DNA of 64,000 nt, taken from contig NC_089316.1 in NCBI RefSeq assembly GCF_036669915.1, positions 6,426,271-6,490,270 on the forward strand, in the 5' to 3' direction. This DNA is from Pocillopora verrucosa (Eukaryota > Cnidaria > Anthozoa > Scleractinia > Pocilloporidae). Every line of letters starts with the position of its first letter. Position 1 is the first letter of the stretch. Below are positions 12,412-24,888 of the stretch, in pieces. Under the pieces are notes generated by a model. That model was not told the DNA's origin. It ran no database searches and saw only the letters and a program-made list of their open reading frames with translations. Both the position numbers and the translations under genes were made by a program.

Positions 12412-15400
12412 CTTTGCCTAAGTTTTCCTCAAGTTTATTCTTTTTTTTCTATTTCTTATTTGTAGAGCCATGCTATCACCAGTGGTCTTAAGGCGTTTTC
12501 GACTTCAACGGCCATGCATCATGCAGAGACGTGCCGACTAGCGTGTGGTGGACATGGCTACTTACTGTACAGCGGTCTTCCTGAATTGTATACATTGTTG
12601 AATGCTGCCTGTACTTACGAAGGAGATAATGATGTCCTTTTCCTGCAAGTAGCAAGGTAAGCTTGTATACATTATTGTACTGCCTAAATGGATATAGGTG
12701 ACGTCGCCCCCACTGCATGGGTTCCCCAAGTGAAGTTCCGTCGCCCCGAAGTATGATTGCGTCGCCCTGAAGTTTTTGTGCGTCACCCCCAACTTAAAGT
12801 TGCGTCGCCCCCGACTTTTGACCTAAATGTAATTGAGGTTTTAAATTTACTTTTGTAAAAGGTTAAAAAGCTTTTAAGTTAGACGGCCCTACTATCAAAA
12901 ACGATCGCAATGTTTCGACTGCCTAGTGACCTGGTAGAAACATCCCTCGCCCAGTGGTGATGGGTTTGTGAAGTCACTTCGTACTTTGACTTTTGGCGTT
13001 TTTTTTCCTTTGAAAGGAAAAACTCATATAATTTCACCTTCATTTCTGCGCTTGGGATCGTGTTCTTCTCCCTGATCATTCGTGTATTCAGCTTCTGGCA
13101 TTAGTTGAAATTCTTCTCGCGCTGCACAACTGATTACATTTGCGGGGATTATATTTCGTTACAGGTTTCTGGTAAAAATCGCCTCTCAAGCTCAAGAGGG
13201 AAAAGCTCTACCTGTTTCACTGAGGTATTTGTCACGAAGAAATGAACAGTGTCCGGTAATCAACGGAGAAGGATTTTTGGAGCCAGGTGTACAAAGAAGA
13301 ATTTACCAGGACAGGACTGGCAGGTGAGAGAATTTAACCGTTCCCACCGCCACCCCAAAAAAATGATTTGGGAAGCCCGTAAGTAGGCTAACCTACTTTT
13401 GCGTGCCGTTATGAGGCGATCCCATTAGATACGTCAAGCGTCCTGCTTTTTCAAGCTTGAGGCGGTGTCAGGTGTCCGTCCGTTCAGTGGCCTTGTAGCT
13501 TGCATCAGTTTTAAGCATATCCATGTAGAAAAAGAAATAGGCTGTCACTAATTAGTTTAACGTTCCCTTGCGTTCCTTCAGCGAGGTGAGGGCTGTTGCA
13601 GAAAAGCTTCAAAGAAAAATTTCCTCTGGAACGGACTCCTCTGATGCTTGGAACGAGCTGTCTGTAGACTTACTACGCTGTGCTAAGGTGAGCCAAAGAG
13701 CGAGGTGACCATAACACAAGCTGTGTTGCAGAGAAATGTTCAGTTGATTGATTTTCAAAAGTAATCTGGAATTTAACTAATCTTACTCTTAAAACTGCAC
13801 GCTAGCCTACAGAGCAGGCGTCTTCTTAGGGCGAGTTAACGTGATGAAGCTCGCGATTGTTCATTCAACCGGCCATGTCTGATTTGGAGTTACGTCGCTC
13901 ACCTTCTTGGTACAAATCTCTATCTCCCCCCAGTCTTCCGCTGCCATTAAGATCAAATATGGCGACCTTAATTTTCATTAAGAAAATACTGCGCATTCGT
14001 TGGCCAAAATTACGCCTGCTATGCAGGCTAACTGCTTACCAGCAACACAACTAATAAGCAGGAAACTGAGCGCAATCTTGCCTCGCGCACCCGCGTTTTT
14101 CTTTTTCTCACTGGCTCTTCTTAGTGTTATTCCCTTTTTGATTGGCTGTTGCGATTGATTACGTTGTCATCTTTGTTGTTGGGTTGGGCGTTGCGTTTTT
14201 CCGCGCATATACCCGCTCCCGTGTCAACACTTTGAGTTCTCATTGGCTCTCCTCAATATTTTTCTTCTTCGGATTTGCAGTGATGATTACGCGATCTTTT
14301 GCTTCAGCCTTTTAATGGAGTGTGTGCAGCCTTTGATTCGCGCGGACGTCTGGAAGTAATATGTGCCTCCAATAAAGATATCTCACTTAGATATAAATTA
14401 TTAGTTTATTTTTTCTCTTTGTTTCAGGGTTATAGTCATTGTGTTATGGTTTCGTATTTATTGGATTCGATGGAGAACCTGTCTGGTGTTAGTTCAAGTT
14501 TACGCAGGGTGCTGAAATGTGTGGCAGATTTGTTTGTTCTTTGGGGTATCGTTGAAGACTCAGGAAGTTTTCTGGAGGTAACAAACGATTTTTTAGATTA
14601 AAAACTTCGTAAGCAAGAGCGATAATGTTATGAAGCTGGTAATAGAAATGATTTTAGCTCAGATGAAACGCCTTGACCTTCATGCCGAGTGATAAACAAA
14701 CAAGAACAAACAAGCGAACAACAAAAGTTATGATGTATCCAGCTTTAAGTAGTGTAGAAGAGAAACCTGCATGAAAAATGAAAATGAAAGATAGGAAGCC
14801 ATTTTTAATATCAGTTGTATGAAGTATCTGTTGCCTTCTTTTTTTTCTCCATTTCCTGTTAGGCTGGAGTTCTTAACTGCGCTCAAACTCAAACTATACG
14901 ACAACAAGTTTATGATTTGATGGACAAGCTCAGGTGAGTTGACTAAGAATAAAGATCCCTTATTCTTAAGAGGGTAATTTAGTGTTAACAACTGCGGAGT
15001 TGATAACGTAAATTGGCCACCGTAAAGAGTTTGAAAGCTGACGTTACGAGCATTAGCCCTTTCGTCTTTCGCTCTGACGAAGGGCCCGAAAGTTCTGATA
15101 TTCAAGGTTCTGATATTTAGCAGTTCTGGAAAGCCAGTTTTTTTTATTTTTCTCAACTTTGGGAATTGTTTGATGTCAAGATCGAGTTTTTGATAGTAAT
15201 GAAATTTAAATATTAGAACCTTTAAGAAACGGAATATAATAAACTGATATGGCGTAAAGATATGGCGTAAAGATATGGCGTAAGGCCTACATTTTCGAAA
15301 GTAGGGCCTGGGCCTTATATTCGACATTTTTGAACGCGAGTTAAGAAAATTGGGTCGAGTACACAAGGTCGAGGCCAGGACGGAATGGTCCTAGGAGAAC

Positions 15401-16492
15401 TAAGGCCTTGATAATTATCTTAGTCATCGTTGTGAAACCGAATCCAAATCTATTTTAGCCCGCGCGCCCGCTTGCTTGGTTGTTAAGACTGTTTTGTCAT
15501 TTTTTTTTTGGTTTCAGGTTTTTTTTCTTAATGCCCCCCAAAGTAATAATGGTAATACAGTTTATATTCATAGGCATTATTTTGTTTTGGGCTGTTCTAA
15601 AAGTCAGTTCAACCCTCTCCTAGTGGCGCGGGCTAAAGTAACTGTGAGTCAGGGTTAAAATATTTTTATGCCTAAGAACATAAGCGCTGTTGTCTTATGA
15701 TATCGTGAATGGGTTTGAAAATCAGCAACTTGTTTGAGTTAACCCGATTTTCTTGTTTCTGTATTTCTCAACGTAAAGACCTGAAGCAGTGGCTCTGGTT
15801 GACGCCTTTGATCATTCAGATTACGTACTTAACTCTCCATTGGGACGTTTCGATGGCAACGTATATGAGGACCTTTTCAGATGGGCGCAAAGATCGGAGT
15901 TAAATGATGAACAGGTAGAGTTTATTAATTTTTGGTAGATAAAGAAATGTGCAATCGAGTTTCGATACTAATCCGGGATTGCTATGCATTTGCTTTACTT
16001 TGCTTTGTGAGTGGTGCCGAAAACTCGTGTAATCCTCTCAGCCAATCTGATTCAACACTAAATGCAACCCGCGCTTCAATCAATATGCCTTAAAAAAATG
16101 AATAAATTTGCTTTCTTTTTGGTTAATTGTGAAATTTTCTTATCCTCGGATCGGCTATCGTGATCACTTTGGTTTTGTTTTTAAACATTCATTCACAGAG
16201 CGCTCTATCATGCAGAAATATCGGTAAGAGGTATAAAAAATTTAAGGCATTACGACAAAACCGGCTCAAAGCAAGAGTTACCAAGATGCGGTTGGTTTTT
16301 TGTATTGTATCTGAGCTTGGGTTTTCCAAATCCTATGAACACCACTATAGGGTTGCCTGTGGGTCATAAAACCATTCGTTACCGTGCCAACTAAACCTGT
16401 TTTATTAAAGGACTTTGTGTTCATTTCAGGTGCAACCAGGCTACTACAAATACCTGCGGCCACTAATGCAAAACAACAAATCTAAACTATAA
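5729..16492 (+). CDS. ACOX1: Peroxisomal acyl-CoA oxidase 1-like, copy 2 (complete)
   Basis: This is a full-length acyl-CoA oxidase: FAD-dependent oxidation of acyl-CoA to trans-2-enoyl-CoA with H2O2 release in peroxisomes. Coding exons: 5729-5858, 7356-7515, 8052-8112, 8894-8987, 9149-9256, 9695-9814, 10373-10494, 11042-11211, 12015-12177, 12466-12656, 13165-13323, 13582-13687, 14428-14577, 14863-14933, 15779-15914, 16430-16492. They sum to 2004 nt (667 aa; the human enzyme is 660) and every phase joins. Seen in order: N-terminal [33 protein letters not shown], the flavin-site segment [32 protein letters not shown], then CTYEGDND, whose Glu (about residue 428) aligns with the catalytic Glu421 of the mammalian enzyme. 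The C-terminus is SKL (PTS1). The start is the first ATG giving the family's N-terminus. The 61-nt third exon is easy to miss. Intron 3 holds two SINEs. Confidence 0.93.
8480..8665 (-). mobile_element. tRNA-derived SINE, inverted copy in ACOX intron 3
   Basis: Reverse-complement copy of the same family as the neighbouring element. On the - strand it reads a tRNA B-box-like 'gttcaaatcttgtacagg', then 'actgaattttttcaggcc', then 'ttctgcttaagtagcattca' and an AT-rich 3' part. It lacks the A-box half. It ends where the + strand SINE begins, giving a head-to-head pair. Confidence 0.6.
8666..8880 (+). mobile_element. tRNA-derived SINE in ACOX intron 3
   Basis: The head contains 'atgaccagctcccagttggc', a tRNA-like A-box region ('ttcagttggaagagtactac') and a B box ('gatgggttcaaatcctat'). 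The body follows with 'ctgaattttttcaggcatta' and 'ctgcttaagcagtgttcatt'. It ends a few bases before the acceptor of the exon at 8894. Position and spacing of the pol III boxes support a tRNA origin. I associate this family with anthozoan genomes, from memory only. Confidence 0.6.
12372..12406. repeat. Poly(T) tract in ACOX intron 9
   Basis: A run of more than 30 T residues upstream of the exon at 12466. It may be the tail of a retroposed element on the - strand or simple slippage. Other simple repeats of ACOX introns are GTTT-type tracts near 11803-11825 and 11878-11900. Confidence 0.8.
12695..12825 (+). repeat. Degenerate GCGTCGCCCC minisatellite in ACOX intron 10
   Basis: About five imperfect units of roughly 25 bp, each built on (g)cgtcgcccc(c/g)aagt, such as 'ccgtcgccccgaagtatgat' and 'gcgtcgccctgaagtttttg'. 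The tract is GC-rich against an AT-rich intron. No coding potential. Confidence 0.6.
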
Positions 16493-18170
16493 TAATATTT
16501 TAATTACGATATAGGTCAACTTGAACGTGTCATTTTGGCGTGCTTAATAATGGTAATAAGTGTAAGTAGAGTTCAATTCGGTCTGTAATCATACGTTGAG
16601 TGATTAACAACATCAGTCGACCAAATAGCGGGAGCCCGATTTGTTTTTTAGAAGTCTTGAGATTCTCTTCCTCGAAGTCAATAACAATCTGGAGAAGTAA
16701 CCCCTAACAAAATCGTTCGTGCATTCCACTTTAAGAAGCCATTTGAAGCTGTAGGTTTGATCGTGTCGTTCAATCGTCCTGGTAAGGGGACTCCTGAAAA
16801 GGGGGTAAGTTTATAAAGAACCTGTTGAGCTGCGTCGGTGGGAGAGTATAACAGGATAATTCGCGACTTCGCTCCGATAAAGGGCTAACGCTCGAAACGT
16901 CAGCTTTAAAACTCTTTACGGTGGCCAATTTATGTTATCAACTCCGTTGATAATACCAAAATTGTCTTGAGAAAGACTGCTGTCGGTAATAGTGACTGAT
17001 ATTTCAACAACCTGAGTAGAAGTCATCATCAGGATCAATTGAATAGTTGTTGTCAGTATAATAAGTCTGGTTTATGTGAACTGACTGGTCAGTTCAGCCC
17101 TGATGGTAATGGCTATAAGACTCAGTTGGTGTAATTCGGTTGTGATTGGTCAGTTTCAATCCGCGGGTAATGTTAGATCGTTCTGTTGTGGTGTATCGTA
17201 AACGTGCAGATTATTGTTCATCTTGAAAAATAAAATGCTTAAATATAATTTGGTTCTATTTTTGCATAGTATTCCTGTCAAACATTGTTACTGACGAAGG
17301 ATTCAGTAACCAAAGAACGACAGCAATTAATAGAAGCAAGATTTTACAGATTGACTTCTTCAGGTTTCGTAGTTGATGAAAGTAGAATATACAAAACAAA
17401 ATTCCGCACCCATATAAATGAAAAAATAGCCTTTTTAACACACTTTATTATATGATTTCACGCCTTTATGTTAAGGGGACAATGGTATTGATGTGGGGCC
17501 TCCTCCTCAAAACTAAACAAATGAATAATCATTCAAGTTACAACTTAAGCTTATTATAAGTACTACTATTATAGTTAAAATAGTAAAACGCAGGGTGCCA
17601 TTAAGGATTAAAAACCGAATTTAGCACTTTAATTTAAACAATACAGTGTCACATCTAAATCACCATTTCCTGATTAAAGGCAAATCTGGCATATCATTGC
17701 TTCCTTTACCTGTACGAACATCAAAGCTGAAATATACCTTACGAATTGACAAAGAGATTTCATGCTGCCATATCTCTGCTGAGTAAGTGATAGTAGATGA
17801 CGTCATAATGTGGCAAGCTCCAAAAAGTAGCACACGAGGCACAGCCACATTTTGATGTCATCTGTCTACCTTTATTTGCCAGGAGTCCATTAATGGGCTC
17901 CTAATTTGTTATATATAAGAAAGATGCAAAATATTGTTAAAGGTCGCACCATGTATGAATGAGCCAATCAAAATGCAGCTGTAATTCAGCTTATTATATA
18001 AGCATACATATCCTGGAGGCCAGGTTTACCTTAGTTAGGAAAGAGATGAGGGGGGGGGGGAGGGGGGGGGAAAGGGGGGGTTAGGTTAGGTGGGGGAAAG
18101 AATCCTCTTGCTTCTCACCGGGCCTCAATATCTGTGACCTCTCGCCCTTCTCTCTAACCGGGCCTCAGTA
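13845..18170. repeat. Right copy of ACOX 3'-half segmental duplication
   Basis: This is the partner of the left duplicate, running from ACOX intron 12 through the last exon and 3' flank to the poly-G/MS4A boundary. Here it continues without a break into the 3' end of MS4A copy A, so this copy preserves the ancestral ACOX-MS4A junction. The 3' flank (16493-18170) has no gene. It contains the dispersed repeat around 16760-16950, the CRE-like inverted repeat starting at 17795, and a poly-G tract near 18050. Confidence 0.85.
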
Positions 18171-18387
18171 TCTTTGACTCTTCCCCCCCTCTTCCAGTTC
18201 GCACATTTCACCCTCTCCTCTCTTATCATATTGTCCTTTTCATCTACTCCTCTCCCCTGGTTCCTATTCCTTTCCCCTTCTACTACAAGAGCTCACGAAC
18301 ACAAAACTTTTACAGCATGCCCTACAACAAATTCTACAACAAAGGTCTTCAGATGTAACTGCTGATTCATGTAGTGAATGTATGGAC

Positions 18388-21300
18388 TCATGTAGCCCTG
18401 TAATTGGGTCGCTTAAAATCCACCCTAGGCCGTGAAACCACTCGAGGCTGTGCAACAACTCCAGGCTGCACAATCACTTCAGGCTGTGCAACCACTCCAA
18501 GCTGTCAAATGAACAATGTTAAAATATTTTCAGACCTAGAACACAATTGACCTCAGACTTCTTGACAGCATATAAGGCAAGATTTTCTCCATTTTTTCAC
18601 GTGCATGGGCAAAAAAACTCTGTGTTACCCATATTGAACTAGACACTAGGCCTTTGGATTTTTTGCTCTGCCACTGAGCTATAGAGAGCTCACTCGGGTG
18701 AAATGGGCCATCAATAGCTTCATATCTGACAAACTCGAAGTTTTACTTTATTCATGCATCAAGCTAAAAAAATTTACTATACTTGTTGTATATATCACCA
18801 GCTTCAGTTGCACCATACCAGCATTTTAACCCTGTACACCAAAACATGAGTATGCATTTACTCCATTCTATCTTTGTAGAATTTATTTAACGATCGAGAG
18901 CTTCTTTAGTTGGTGACCATTTTCCTTATTCTTTTTACCTTAATGTGTGATTCAGGGGGTTATATTGTAAGGAGAGATTAGATGCAAGTCACTCTTAGAA
19001 TTTCAAATATTAATTTCCTGATATCTGAAAAGAATGCCTAATAAACACACTATAGCCTGAACAACAACACTAAGAAGACGAGGACAGAGAATATGTTAAT
19101 CTACGTGTTACGCATCTAAACGACGGCATTCATTCCTCTTTTCCCCTTTAGAACCTTTCTGAAGTATACTCTCTTGCAGTCAATGTAATCATGGATACCT
19201 TTAGACCAAAATGGAATTTCCATTGTAAACACTGCACTGCACGGAATAATAATCAATTTGTTTTCTGACAAACAAACTAAACAAGAAAAAAACATTTGAT
19301 ACACCGCCTGGAACTTTGTTTGTTCAAACTTGGATTCATTTAATTTGTATCAGTAGAAAATGTTTTATTTCTAGTTACCTGCAGGAGGACGTACGCAGGT
19401 TGCTGGCCTGTTGCTGGGTATCCCTGTGGCACCACACCATCTTCAGTCTGCATTAAAACCCCACCAGGCTGTGTCCTTGGGTTCATGTACCGAGGCTGTA
19501 CATACACCTCTTGCTGGCTGGTCCTTGTCTTAATAGTCAGAATAATTAAACATCAGAGTGATTAAATATTCATAGTCTAAAACTCATTACAAAAACGCAA
19601 CTTGCCATTTCACCAAATAAGGCTAATAGAATGAACAAAACCATTTACTAGGTAGGTTTATAACTGAGCTACTGTGAACAGGAAAACAGCGCGTTTCTAG
19701 TGAGAGGGGAGTTGACTGTACTACATTCAAAACTAAAAGTTCCAATGGTTCACAATGAATACCAATTATTTCAAATGTCACTAGCCCAGCATAAACTGTT
19801 CATCTTGATCATTATTTACACTATACAAGTGTTCACGAGAGAGATATTTGTTTAGTGAAAGTAATGTTTGTTCCACGATGCAAACAAAAAACAAAGAACA
19901 AAGCTAGACTGGACAACAGGACACATGATTTTGTGGATATTATATAAAAAATCATGTTTCTTCCTCTGTTACAGTTAATATATGCCCTTCATCTTGAATT
20001 CAAGTTTAAACGAAGGCTTTTATCGTATTGACCAAAAGGATTTGACTGATTGGGGAATATCAGTCGGGCTAGATATCCTAGGATATTCCCCAGTTTTAGC
20101 CAGGGCTTATTTGATCACGTGTTGTATTTAGAACAATTGCGCACGGGCGAAAATATTTGATGGATTACAAAATTGAATAGTTTTCAGTTTTAGCCCTACA
20201 TATCCAGTTATGTGCCACTTTTTGTGAAACGAACTGTAAGTATGCAAAAATATTTGATGCAATATATATATAAAAAATGTATTGGCAACAAATGATTTAA
20301 AGATAGCTTTAAACATTAACAACTGAACTGCGGTGGTAATTACTTACTGTGTTCCCAACTGCTACTGAGTTACAACACACTGCCTTGCAACAATAGATGG
20401 ATGACGCAAGGGCCAAGACCAACTCAACCAAGGACAAAATAAGGAGACAAGAGCCAAAACCAGCCAAGTTTTCCGCTGTAGCTCTACTAAGGCCATACCT
20501 CCCATAGCAATCATAGTCCTCGTTGGTATCATAACCGTAATCGTTGTAGTTGTTACAGTGTGTCTTCACTTCAACGTAGACTAAAAGAGTAATGCTATAG
20601 CAGATGGCCATTTGTCCTGAGAGGATACACCCTATAATGGAGAAACCCATAAAACATCCAATCTGTCGATAAAAAGACACCACACAATGGAATTAGTGGT
20701 GGGCACACACTGTAGCCACTTGAACAACAAACACTAGCATTTTAGGCTATGTAAATCGTTGTTGGATAACTTTTGGGAGGTTAACCATTTTATGCTCAGT
20801 GAATCTTTGATGATGTACTTTCATTCTAGCGTAATATATTGATGCATATTTTCTTTTAAGCGATTCAGTTTTAATTTTTGGCTCATTAATCAGTTACATG
20901 TAATCAAGGCTCTTTCATTATAATAAGGTAGTGTGTATTGAGATAGGGAAGTTATCCAAAAAACGTTTCCTTAAAATTCCTAGTAACTCACCAAACACCT
21001 GTCTGGGTAGAAATCATCTCTTGCTCCGACATATCCCAAAATTCCAGTGATAAAAACCTACAATTTACACAAGCAGAAAGATCTTTTAAATAATTCATTT
21101 CTCATTGGATTAAGAACACATTAAGTAATCTTCAAGTCCACGTGATAAAAGTTTTTACATTTTGCAGGCCTTAAATATACAATTCACATCAAAAAAAACT
21201 CAGAAGGCTCCCCAATCTGAAGTGCAGGTGGAGTTCATGAAGTTCACTAAATATAATTTTCGCGATCCCAACTTAGAAACTTTTTGTTTATTTATCTACC

Positions 21301-23059
21301 TATAAAACCTTTTACTAGGTCATCTTTGGAGAGCCATGTGACGATGCCAAAAATTGCTCACAAATTGCTCTCTGATGATGACTTCCGCTCAGGTTGTCGA
21401 AACGTCAGTCACTAGTACCGACAACAGTCCTTCTCAGGACTACACTCACCCGGACGATCAAACTACACTATTAAAATTTTCCTACCCCCAAAATCTAAAA
21501 AAAGTGCGATGAACCCCATTCTAGTAACTCTGTGGAAAATGCAACCCCATTGTAATCAATGCAGCCATAAAATTGTGACCCCATTGAGTGGCATTAGCCT
21601 ATCACAAGGCAGTACCCCATAAAATGGTGACCCCCATCCAGTGGCGCATTCCCAATTGCCTATCAAAAGGCAGACTACCCAGATCGTCCTAAAACTGAAC
21701 AATTTTCGGGCGAGTGAATGGTAGTTAAAACAGAGATAATACACATGAAAGAGAGAGACCGATACAGTTTCTGTTTATTTATGCGATAAAAGCGATTTAA
21801 AAGGCTTCCAAAGAAACTTTCAGACATTTTTTTCGCAACTATCTGTCCCAATCTGACACCTGTCAATTAGAGAGCAATTAGAATACCTCTGTAAATTGCA
21901 ATGAAAGAATCTGTAAGTAAATTCAAATGTATGTTTTAAAGTTGTGGGAGTTTGCTCAAGCGCTAGAAGAAAGCAGATTTACAACACGATTGAGTAGAAA
22001 TAGGAAACGTCCTTACAATAACGTAACTCTATGTAACACAATACTCTGTAGTTATACACAACGATAAGCCTTTTCGCCGCCATAACCGGTCTCAAACGCT
22101 CGCTCTTAAAATAAAAAAAATATGAATACCGTTGGAGAGCATTTGGTCGGAGCTTTTGATCAAAGCGACCATCCAAATCCCTGGGTAAATAAAGACTTCA
22201 GACGTGCGTCACATCCAAATCCCTGGGTAATTAAAGACTTCAGACGTGCGTCACATTTGGCCTTCTCGAAAATTGGTCTCAAGTTACTTACTTAACCACA
22301 GTGATTCCGTTTGACTTTGACAACCAACTGACATTGCGACAAATACTTCAACACATTCACAATAAAACAAATTACTTTCAACTGTGGCGGAGGGAAAAAG
22401 GAATGGCCTAACTTTTACGGAATGTTCAGTCAAAATCTGCTTATTTCTGCCGCTTTCACCGCCATAATGAACTTATCGCTACCACAATGCAACGCAATCA
22501 GAGTGCGCACACCGTCAAGGCCGAGCCCATCCTTAAATTGATTTGTTTCAAACGCCTTCTTTTTTCAGTCAGTTCCACATTCACACCAGTTTGCTTCTCA
22601 TTGATTGGTAGCTTGGTAAAATTTTCTCTTCGCCTCATACAATTGGAAAATAAATCCCCGGTCCTAAATACAACCTGTCCTTTTCGCCATTGTTTTCTTT
22701 AACCAAGAAGTGTATGCATAATAATTTTTGGGGCTGTGATTTCAGGTTTTTAGTGGAAGTAGTGCCTTCTTAAATGACCAAGTGCCAGTGAACCGTAAGC
22801 CTCATATTGAACCTGCCGCAAAAGAGTCAACTATGTAACTGCAGTCGAATAAGCGTGCAACAACATGCCTATTATCTTGACCTTTTATTCGAAAAAGCTA
22901 GACGAAACTTACCCAGACGCCAACCCAGATGCCAAAACCGACGTACGTAGTCCAGTCTGTAGTGAAGAAAAAACTTGCTATTCCAAAGACGAACATCAAA
23001 GCCCCAAATACCATCTGTGCGTTGGCCAACCCTCGCAAAGCAGTTGCTCTGTACACCAT
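18388..23059 (-). CDS. MS4A/CD20-like four-transmembrane protein, copy A
   Basis: Coding exons on the - strand: 22913-23059, 20992-21057, 20348-20662, 19379-19528, 18388-18501, all phase 0, giving 263 aa. TM1 is in LRGLANAQMVFGALMFVFGI. TM2 spans the exon 1/2 junction (GIWVGVW then VFITGILGYVGARDD). TM3 is IGCFMGFSIIGCILSGQMAI and onward. An extracellular loop rich in Asn, Tyr, Asp and Cys follows (CNNYNDYGYDTNEDYDCYGR). TM4 (GSCLLILSLVELVLALASS) ends in a Cys cluster, YCCKAVCC, a possible palmitoylation site. The cytoplasmic tail is Gln/Pro-rich (exon 4), then five degenerate PGVVAQ hexapeptides. The hydrophobic pattern and the LRGLA-x-AQ start of TM1 fit the MS4A (CD20-like) family; other tetraspan families remain possible. 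Ligand and role are unknown. The ATG chosen is the first in exon 1, giving a short cytoplasmic N-terminus. Confidence 0.7.
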
Positions 23060-23209
23060 GACTGTAATCAAATTGGTGAGAAATCGAACATTCGATCATA
23101 CGCCAAAAAATTCAAGGCTTCAAAATACTTCCTTAGCAACATAAGTATTTGACTGTATTCAGTGCCTGGGGTTGGCAAATGTGACCCTTCCCTGGCTGGG
23201 ATGGGGAAT

Positions 23210-23260
23210 TTGAACCGGAAGTGTCGATTCTCTTCAGCGGAATACACGTTTTATATTTTA
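23210..23260 (-). promoter_or_regulatory. Putative core promoter of MS4A copy A
   Basis: On the - strand a TATAAAA box (23249-23255) lies about 190 bp upstream of the copy A start codon. An ETS-type CCGGAAGT site (23215-23222, + strand text) lies about 30 bp downstream of it. Copies B, C and D keep the ETS site; copy E has changed it ('ccggcggt'). The TATA text is kept in D and altered in B, C and E. The transcription start is inferred, not shown. Confidence 0.4.
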
Positions 23261-23988
23261 GCATGGAGTTGTTCAAAGGTGCAGAGTTAATTCACTTTTG
23301 CGAGCGAATGGCTCACAAGAAAAAGGTTTACAAGGTCTAGGTTTTAAAGCTCTCAATTGGTGAATGAATAGAAATTCGCAGTCGCTGATCTTAAAAAAAG
23401 AACTAATCATCGAATCCAGCAGTGGGGAAGAGCATTTGAATACAGTTTTGGCCCCCAGGGAAGAGGGGGAAGGTAAGAAATTTTAACCGTTCAAATGTTC
23501 GGAGGGGATCTTTAAGCTTCGAATTAATCGGCGCATAATGTGGAAATCAAGCCTTCTACACAGAAGTACACACAAAGATATATGTTTTTTTTGTCATACC
23601 AAGGGCTTGTTGTTTAAATGATAAACAAAAAAGGGCTGTCTAGCCTCCTTTTACAATTTTCCAGTCATAAAATTGAGAAAGTATTCCTGACGTCAATTTA
23701 CGTGGGGGGGGGGGGGGGGGGAACTTAACTTGTGAACATTGATCTGTTACGATTCACTGAACCAAATTTACAGCCTCTCATAAGCATTACTCTGATCGTG
23801 ATTACTTTGCTTTTATTTTTGAAGACTTGTTCATAGAGCGCTCTACCATACGGAAATAGCAGAAAGAGATAGGAAACTTCACACTGGCTCAAAGCAAGAG
23901 TTAGCAATATGCGGTTGATTTTTGTACTTTATCTGGGCTTGGGTTTCCAAATCCTGTGAACACCACCATAGGTTTGCTTGTGTGTCAT

Positions 23989-24807
23989 ACATACATACAT
24001 ACATACTTTATTGACTTTCCCCAAGGGGGCTTTTCAAAGACAATGTTATAAAAATAATCCTATTACAATTAAAAAATCCTATTTACAATTAAAGATGTTT
24101 TAAAATCTGAATGTTCTAAAAGAAAAATAAAAGCATACAAATATATAAAATTACAACTCTTTGAGTAATTTGGTCCTTAAACGTTTTTTAAAAACCTTAA
24201 CGGAGTTGCACAGTTTAAAGGAATTATCCAAAGAGTTCCATAAGTTTACAGTTCTATAGAAAAATGTTCTCTGACCGCTAGCTGTTCTAAAGAATGGAAT
24301 TTGCAAAAGCTGCGAATTTCTGGTGCTACGTCGACTAACCTCGGCTCGCTTTATGAATTTTGATGAGAGGTAATCTGGAGCCTGACCAGTCATGCATCTG
24401 AAGGCCATAGTAGCGTTCCGGTAGTAAAGCTGGCTTTGAACTGAAAGCCAATTTAGTTCCTTGCGAATTGGTGTAACGTGGTCAAATTTACGCGCACCGC
24501 TAACAATGCGGCATGCGAAGTTCTGCACCGCCTGTAACTTGTCAACATTACATTTTGAGGTATTTGACCAAACATTGGAACAATAAAATAACCTGCTGAA
24601 AACTAAGGAATTAATAATCATCAAAAGTGTACGTTTGTCGAAAACATGCTTGACACGGTTTATTTGGCCGAGGCGGGACATGCACGAGGAAGCGGTCTTA
24701 ATTATGTGTTCATCGTAAGTTAAATTAGAATCCAAAATCACACCAAGGTCTTTGGCGGTGTCTGCGGGGACGATGTCCTCACCCATAATGGAAAGGGAGC
24801 GAAATTG
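23989..24807 (-). mobile_element. 5'-truncated non-LTR retrotransposon (CR1/Jockey-like) fragment
   Basis: On the - strand an open frame of about 215 codons (stop side 24151) encodes the C-terminal part of a LINE reverse transcriptase: AKDLGVILDSNLTYDEHI, then NSLVFSRLFYCSNVWS, VQNFACRIVSGARKF and the typical NLWNSLDNSFKLCNSVKVFK. The frame stays open up to the 5' truncation point. The 3' end is a (GTAT)n microsatellite, seen as acat repeats at 23989-24006. The target duplication is GTCAT (23984-23988 and 24808-24812). The sister sequence at about 49676-49685 keeps the empty site. The catalytic RT core and endonuclease are missing, so it is dead on arrival. Confidence 0.85.
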
Positions 24808-24888
24808 GTCATAAAACCATTCGTTGCCGTAGCAACTACACCTGTTTTATAACGTTTTTGTTTATTTGAGAACTTTGTTTCATTTCAG

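Noticed and set aside
14728-15366. 212-codon ORF on the - strand
   Set aside because: It is antisense to ACOX exon 14 and its introns, with no family resemblance and low-complexity composition.
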